Source: Xanthoparmelia taractica (Eukaryota; Ascomycota; Lecanoromycetes; Lecanorales; Parmeliaceae). Taken from it: 60,794 nt of DNA. This document shows, piece by piece, positions 57,008 to 60,794 of the stretch (position 1 is the first letter of the stretch; each line of letters opens with the position of its first letter). The notes under the pieces were generated by a model, which did not search any database, was not told the origin of the DNA, and saw only the letters and a program-made list of their open reading frames with translations. Where the stretch lies: positions 1 to 60,794 of the forward strand of contig JANQBS010000234.1 of NCBI GenBank assembly GCA_033085395.1, in the 5' to 3' direction. The position numbers were made by a program, and so were the translations under genes.

Positions 57008-59034
57008 TCATCTTTCAAGCGATACATCTGATGACCGGTCTAAGCTAATGATCCTGACTCCGTCCTCGGTTGGATCCTTTCCCAAGCTCCAACGTCGGAG
57101 AGCCGGCCCCTTCCAGATCACCATACTCAAAAGAATGGTGGAGAAGACGCAGAAGAACGCCATCATCCCGAAAAGCCTGTCCCCGCGGATCAGCGTGTGT
57201 GCATCAAAGCTGTCCAAAAATCGGGGGAACACTTGCCAGCCTGCGCTCACGGCATCCTCCCAAGGGATGATGAAGAATGGTAAAGCGAGGGCCAAGATTT
57301 GGCGATAAACATTCATAATTACGGCGACCTCGAGCGGCGAAGTCTTGAAACACTCGATGATATAATTCACAGATATGGGAGTACTGTAAGATGCGCCGAA
57401 GACGACGAGGAATGTCCCGAGAGCTAGAACCATGCAGTGGAGATGATACCTTGGTAAGTCAGCTATTGTCTTATGTGGCAGTTGGCGTAACGACGGCATA
57501 CTGAATACCAGCTCCAAAAATACCAAATCCTATAGGAGAAACAGCTGCGACTATTAAGATTGGATAAAGGCGGTATTCAAGATGCCAGGCACCACCCCTG
57601 CGACGAGATATCCATAGGGGAACCCTGTCATTGAGGAAAGCGCCGCAAATCAGACATAGAGCGAGGCCGGCCCACTGAACAAAGTTGACTAGATGTCCCA
57701 ACGTCAGTGGTTGTGAGGAGACCAATCAATATTGGGGAGTCACCCACATTCTGCGTTCTGCTTTGGTGTAAAGCCGTAGCCTCCTACCTTTTCTGGCGTC
57801 TGCAAGTATATCGAAACTATTATTCCTAAGCCTACAGCAAAGCCGTAGATGCAGATAACGAAGAGACCGATGATCATGGTTACTGGCGACAGGCCAATCT
57901 TGATTGGCGTAAAATAACGTGTGACCTAATTCGTCAACTGGGATACGAGGCTAAGATGTCGCTCAACGACCTACAATATGAGAGCCCGTCGTCTGGTGTA
58001 CAACAGCAGTACCAGGAAAGAATGTCGCGACCCTGTTTGACATGAACGAACTCGGACGCTGGGGAAGAGGCTCGGACTTTGCATCCCTTGCAAAGCCCGT
58101 CTCCTCCAAGAACAGGAATGCTGTATCTATAGGTAAGCACGCGAATTTTGAGATTTGAGCTGCCATACCTAAGGGGATTGAGATAGTAGTTAAGGCAACA
58201 AGCCACCAGAAAACATCGGGCCATGGCTTGGTATCAGCAATAAAGCCACCAAAGACAGGGGCAGCGACTGCCGAGGCAAGAAGCGCAACCTCGAGTACGG
58301 TAAATGCTTTGCCCCTTTGATGAAGGAAATAGAGGTCCATGATGAAACCGTTTGCCAGGATTGGAGGAATACTCCCAAAAAGTCCTGCCAGCATTCGTGA
58401 CATGACGAATGGAATATAGTGATTGGGCCCAGTCATTAACGGCGCCCAGATATTGGACGCCAGCGAACCAAACAAAGACCAGAAAATGAGTGAAGATCGA
58501 CCCACGATGGAAGAGATCGGGATAAATAGAAGCGGTCCGCCCATCTGGCCTGCAACACCGGCGGCGATGGAATAAGATAATTCGACTGGAGATTTATGAT
58601 AGTAGCTTGCTTGTCTGACATACCTGTTTGAGGACATTTGATGAGCGGCACGACTGGGCAGAAGGCAGTTGCAGTATCACCTACGCAAGTTGGTGGACGT
58701 TGACAGAAGCGACGCCGGCAAAGAATACCAGGCAGACTGTACCGAAAATGACATTCTTCTTGGTGAGGGACCAATTCTGGGGGCTGATGTAAGCTTCTTA
58801 CTCCAAGTGAAGAGTGGTGTTAGATCCTTACCAATGGATCATCTGGAGAAGCACTCGGCTGCCTTTGTACAAGAATAGGAATGTCAGTGAAGGCCAGGTG
58901 GAAAGGAGGGCGGTGGTCAGGTACGGGATAAGGCAAACACCATTACGGTCAGCTCTCGACAGATCCCATGATCTCTTCGCGCTCAAATCTAATGCCTCTG
59001 CGTGCATGCCTGAATCGGCGGTTTTAGAATCCAT
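57008..59034 (-). CDS. MFS (DHA-type) transporter, 562 aa, seven exons
   Basis: Proton antiporter of the major facilitator superfamily, probably exporting a small molecule; plasma-membrane or vacuolar. Minus-strand exons: 59034-58925, 58862-58832, 58776-58685, 58623-57975, 57925-57748, 57688-57502, 57449-57008, all in phase. Exon 2 has only 31 nt and codes QPSASPDDPL, restoring the family's LIPQPS...DDPLNWS entry to helix 1. Later signatures: SPVELSYSIAAGVAGQMGG, GGFIADTKPWPDVFWW, FLFLEETGFARD, RPSSFMSNRVATFFPG, YGFTPKQNAEFNFVQWAG, HLHCMVLALGTFLVVFGAS, VNYIIECFKTSPLEVAVIMN and ALPFFIIPWEDA. About 12 helices; the length is normal and it looks intact, unlike the adjacent P450. Substrate unknown. 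Confidence 0.88.
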
Positions 59035-60794
59035 ACTCTGAGGGGCAATGTCCAAATCCCTTCGCGTCATACAAGAAGCTCGAGAGGAAAGAGGTTGCTA
59101 GGTGATAAAAATTGTCTCTGCGAGCTGCCAGTCAGCCTGTCTAGTAGGGTACTAGTAGAATCGTGGTACTACATGGTTGACTGATGGATCTTCAGCGTCG
59201 CTTTCAGCATGCAGCCTGCAGTAGATGTATCGGCTGCCAGACGACAGCGGGTACGGAGACAAGGCATTTCGGCGTGGCCGCATGGCACAGCATCGGAGAA
59301 AGCTGAAGTTGGGATAGTTAGCGTTCCGCTAATACAGCCGGCGCATTAGAACAGTTGTTTCTGTCTCGTAGGATCCTTTCGTTACAGTAGTAGTAAAGTA
59401 TTTTACTGTTTTTACTCAGTAAATAAGAATTCTATGGCTGTTAAATGTAGTGATGATTACTCCGTAGAAAAGTATGGTAATTCTAATGCGCATGATTTGA
59501 AACTTTGTATAAGCCCTAGCAAGAGGAGTGACAAAGGAAGAATAGTAATCCATCCTGCGGTAGCGGTAGGTCGAATTGGCAAGGTGAAGGATGAGGCCTT
59601 ATGTTTGTTTTAAAGAGTGGCGAGAGCTACAACTTGTAGACCAGACTCATTGGGGACTCGAACCCCACACACTCTCTCTTATACTGTTTTACTATACAGC
59701 CGCGATAAGATATAATCCCTGTAGAGAAGCCTTCTCTGTGAAGAATTCTAGTCCTTATATAATTCTAAAGAAGCACGGAACAGCTTAGTATAAAGATTTG
59801 CTCAGATAGAGCCTCTTATTAGTAGTATTCGTAGAATATCCTACTTCGTAAAGGGAGATTAACTCTCGAGAACTATACTCAGCACAATCCCTAACTCTTT
59901 ACGAAGTCTTTGGGCCCACTTTATAGATGTGTAGAAGAATAGTACTTAATTTCATTACTACGAGATCTATTGATATCCCATAGATTTTATCTGGACTGGA
60001 CTTGGCTTCGCCTTTTTAATAGACTACTAGTCCCCATCACCGCGTAGAGGTGCCAGTCCTTGCTGGGGGGTAAAGGATGAGGGATTGGCAAGGGAAGAAA
60101 GAGATGCTTCCGAGCATCCTCCCCACTAGCCTAGTACCACTGTGTAGCGGTACTCTGTTGCCCAGCCGCCAGAACGAAATGGCATGGCACGGTCCGTAAT
60201 CTGGCGGACAATGGGATACTTTAGATTAGGAGAATCAAGCATCACTTACTTGATAATCGTGGGACAGTAGAGAAGAAATGCTGCCTATTCCAACACCCTT
60301 CATCTCCTATCACATTTACATTATTACGCCCCTTTCCCTGACCTTACCTAACTCTTAATTGAGATGCGTATTTTACTTTAGCTCTCTCTCCTACTTGGCC
60401 TGGTGATATTACCGTACCGTATCCTATGCTCTCCGTCCCCACCTATCTAATGTATTTTCCATTGGGACAACAGCCAATCATGTTGACTTTCATAATGGGT
60501 TGCGTACTTGAGGTGGATAATACAATTTGGAAAGTGTCATTTATTGATGTACACGGAAATTTAAAAAAGATACTTAAAGTACCTCAGGTAAGATGTAGGG
60601 TCTCTCGTTATAGGGTCAGGATCCGAAATAAAGTGTTGAATAACTAGGCCTAGAACGACTTGATTGAGTACTCTAGGGGGTCAACCTAGCTAGGAACTAC
60701 TGGAGAGGAAATATCTACTTTAAGGTCGGCAGGGGGTTTTTCGGAATGCTATCAGTAGCATTCTCCTTCAGGCAATCCTATGAGAAGGCTAAGT
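59035..60794. other. Gene-free right end with repeat-like debris
   Basis: About 1.76 kb with no supported gene. A perfect RNA polymerase III B-box (GGTTCGAGTCC on the minus strand, near 59651-59661) sits in a 5-bp-stem T-arm, but no matching acceptor or anticodon arms are present. Several short palindromes (GTACCACTGTGTAGCGGTAC at 60135-60154) and alternating AT-rich and GC-rich patches suggest old transposon remnants. The 73-codon frame at 60426-60647 has no recognisable features. Confidence 0.45.

Noticed and set aside
59600..59780. Complete tRNA gene on the minus strand
   Set aside because: Only the T-arm is convincing; no 5' strand complementary to the acceptor side was found upstream.

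Overview
This window is nuclear DNA of a filamentous ascomycete (Pezizomycotina). The evidence is short (41-133 nt) GT-AG introns with CTAAC-like branch sites in nearly every gene, fungus-specific families (RIT1, PDR-type ABC transporter, A-T-R NRPS-like reductase, DUF6604), and an AT-rich transposon block whose reading frames are broken by TGG-to-stop and CAA-to-TAA changes typical of repeat-induced point mutation (RIP). I assign no species. All gene models come from reading splice sites by eye; no searches were run.

Layout. 0.3-5.7 kb: a cupin-fold protein and a DUF6604-type protein. 6.9-31.5 kb: the main feature, six large multi-exon genes (paralogues 1-6), all on the + strand, that I recognise as divergent members of one unnamed family. 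They share an ordered set of modules: (i) a short acidic start; (ii) a basic linker ending in a W-rich strand of the type GxLxWxDxxxxxW; (iii) a tiny exon of 72-84 nt (AYHHDYRRQFL in paralogue 2); (iv) a G-x-K/R-V...WVHDGxVLLDxxNxPVRDW block; (v) a WARMP...RxxRFR...NSTRxxxxL block; (vi) a long charged linker; (vii) in 1, 5 and 6, a C-terminal block AWTGExPP...SYxxQ...WW...HWGxSVDDW. A seventh gene (32.1-33.2 kb) appears to carry only a version of module vii. Pairs 1/2 and 5/6 look most alike, which fits stepwise local duplication.

33.9-41.6 kb: RIT1 (initiator-tRNA modification), a convergent NCS1 nucleobase/allantoin-type permease and an A-T-R NRPS-like carboxylate reductase. 41.8-49.8 kb: a nested transposon block. 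A roughly 1.1-kb TIR element (flanking repeat AGAAT) contains a roughly 0.28-kb inner TIR element, which is split by a 6,883-bp Ty3/gypsy retrotransposon on the minus strand (154-bp LTRs, target duplication ATACC, decayed gag-RT-integrase). 50.3-59.0 kb: a full PDR-type ABC transporter, a broken P450 fragment and an MFS transporter. 59.0-60.8 kb holds no gene I can support.

How the genes may work together. The reductase, P450 remnant, MFS and ABC transporters are types often found in secondary-metabolite clusters; here they are split by the transposon block and the P450 is dead, so any such cluster is probably decayed (inference). The tandem family has no function I can name; its basic patches and WARMP...RFR block make a nuclear, SANT/Myb-like role a testable guess only.
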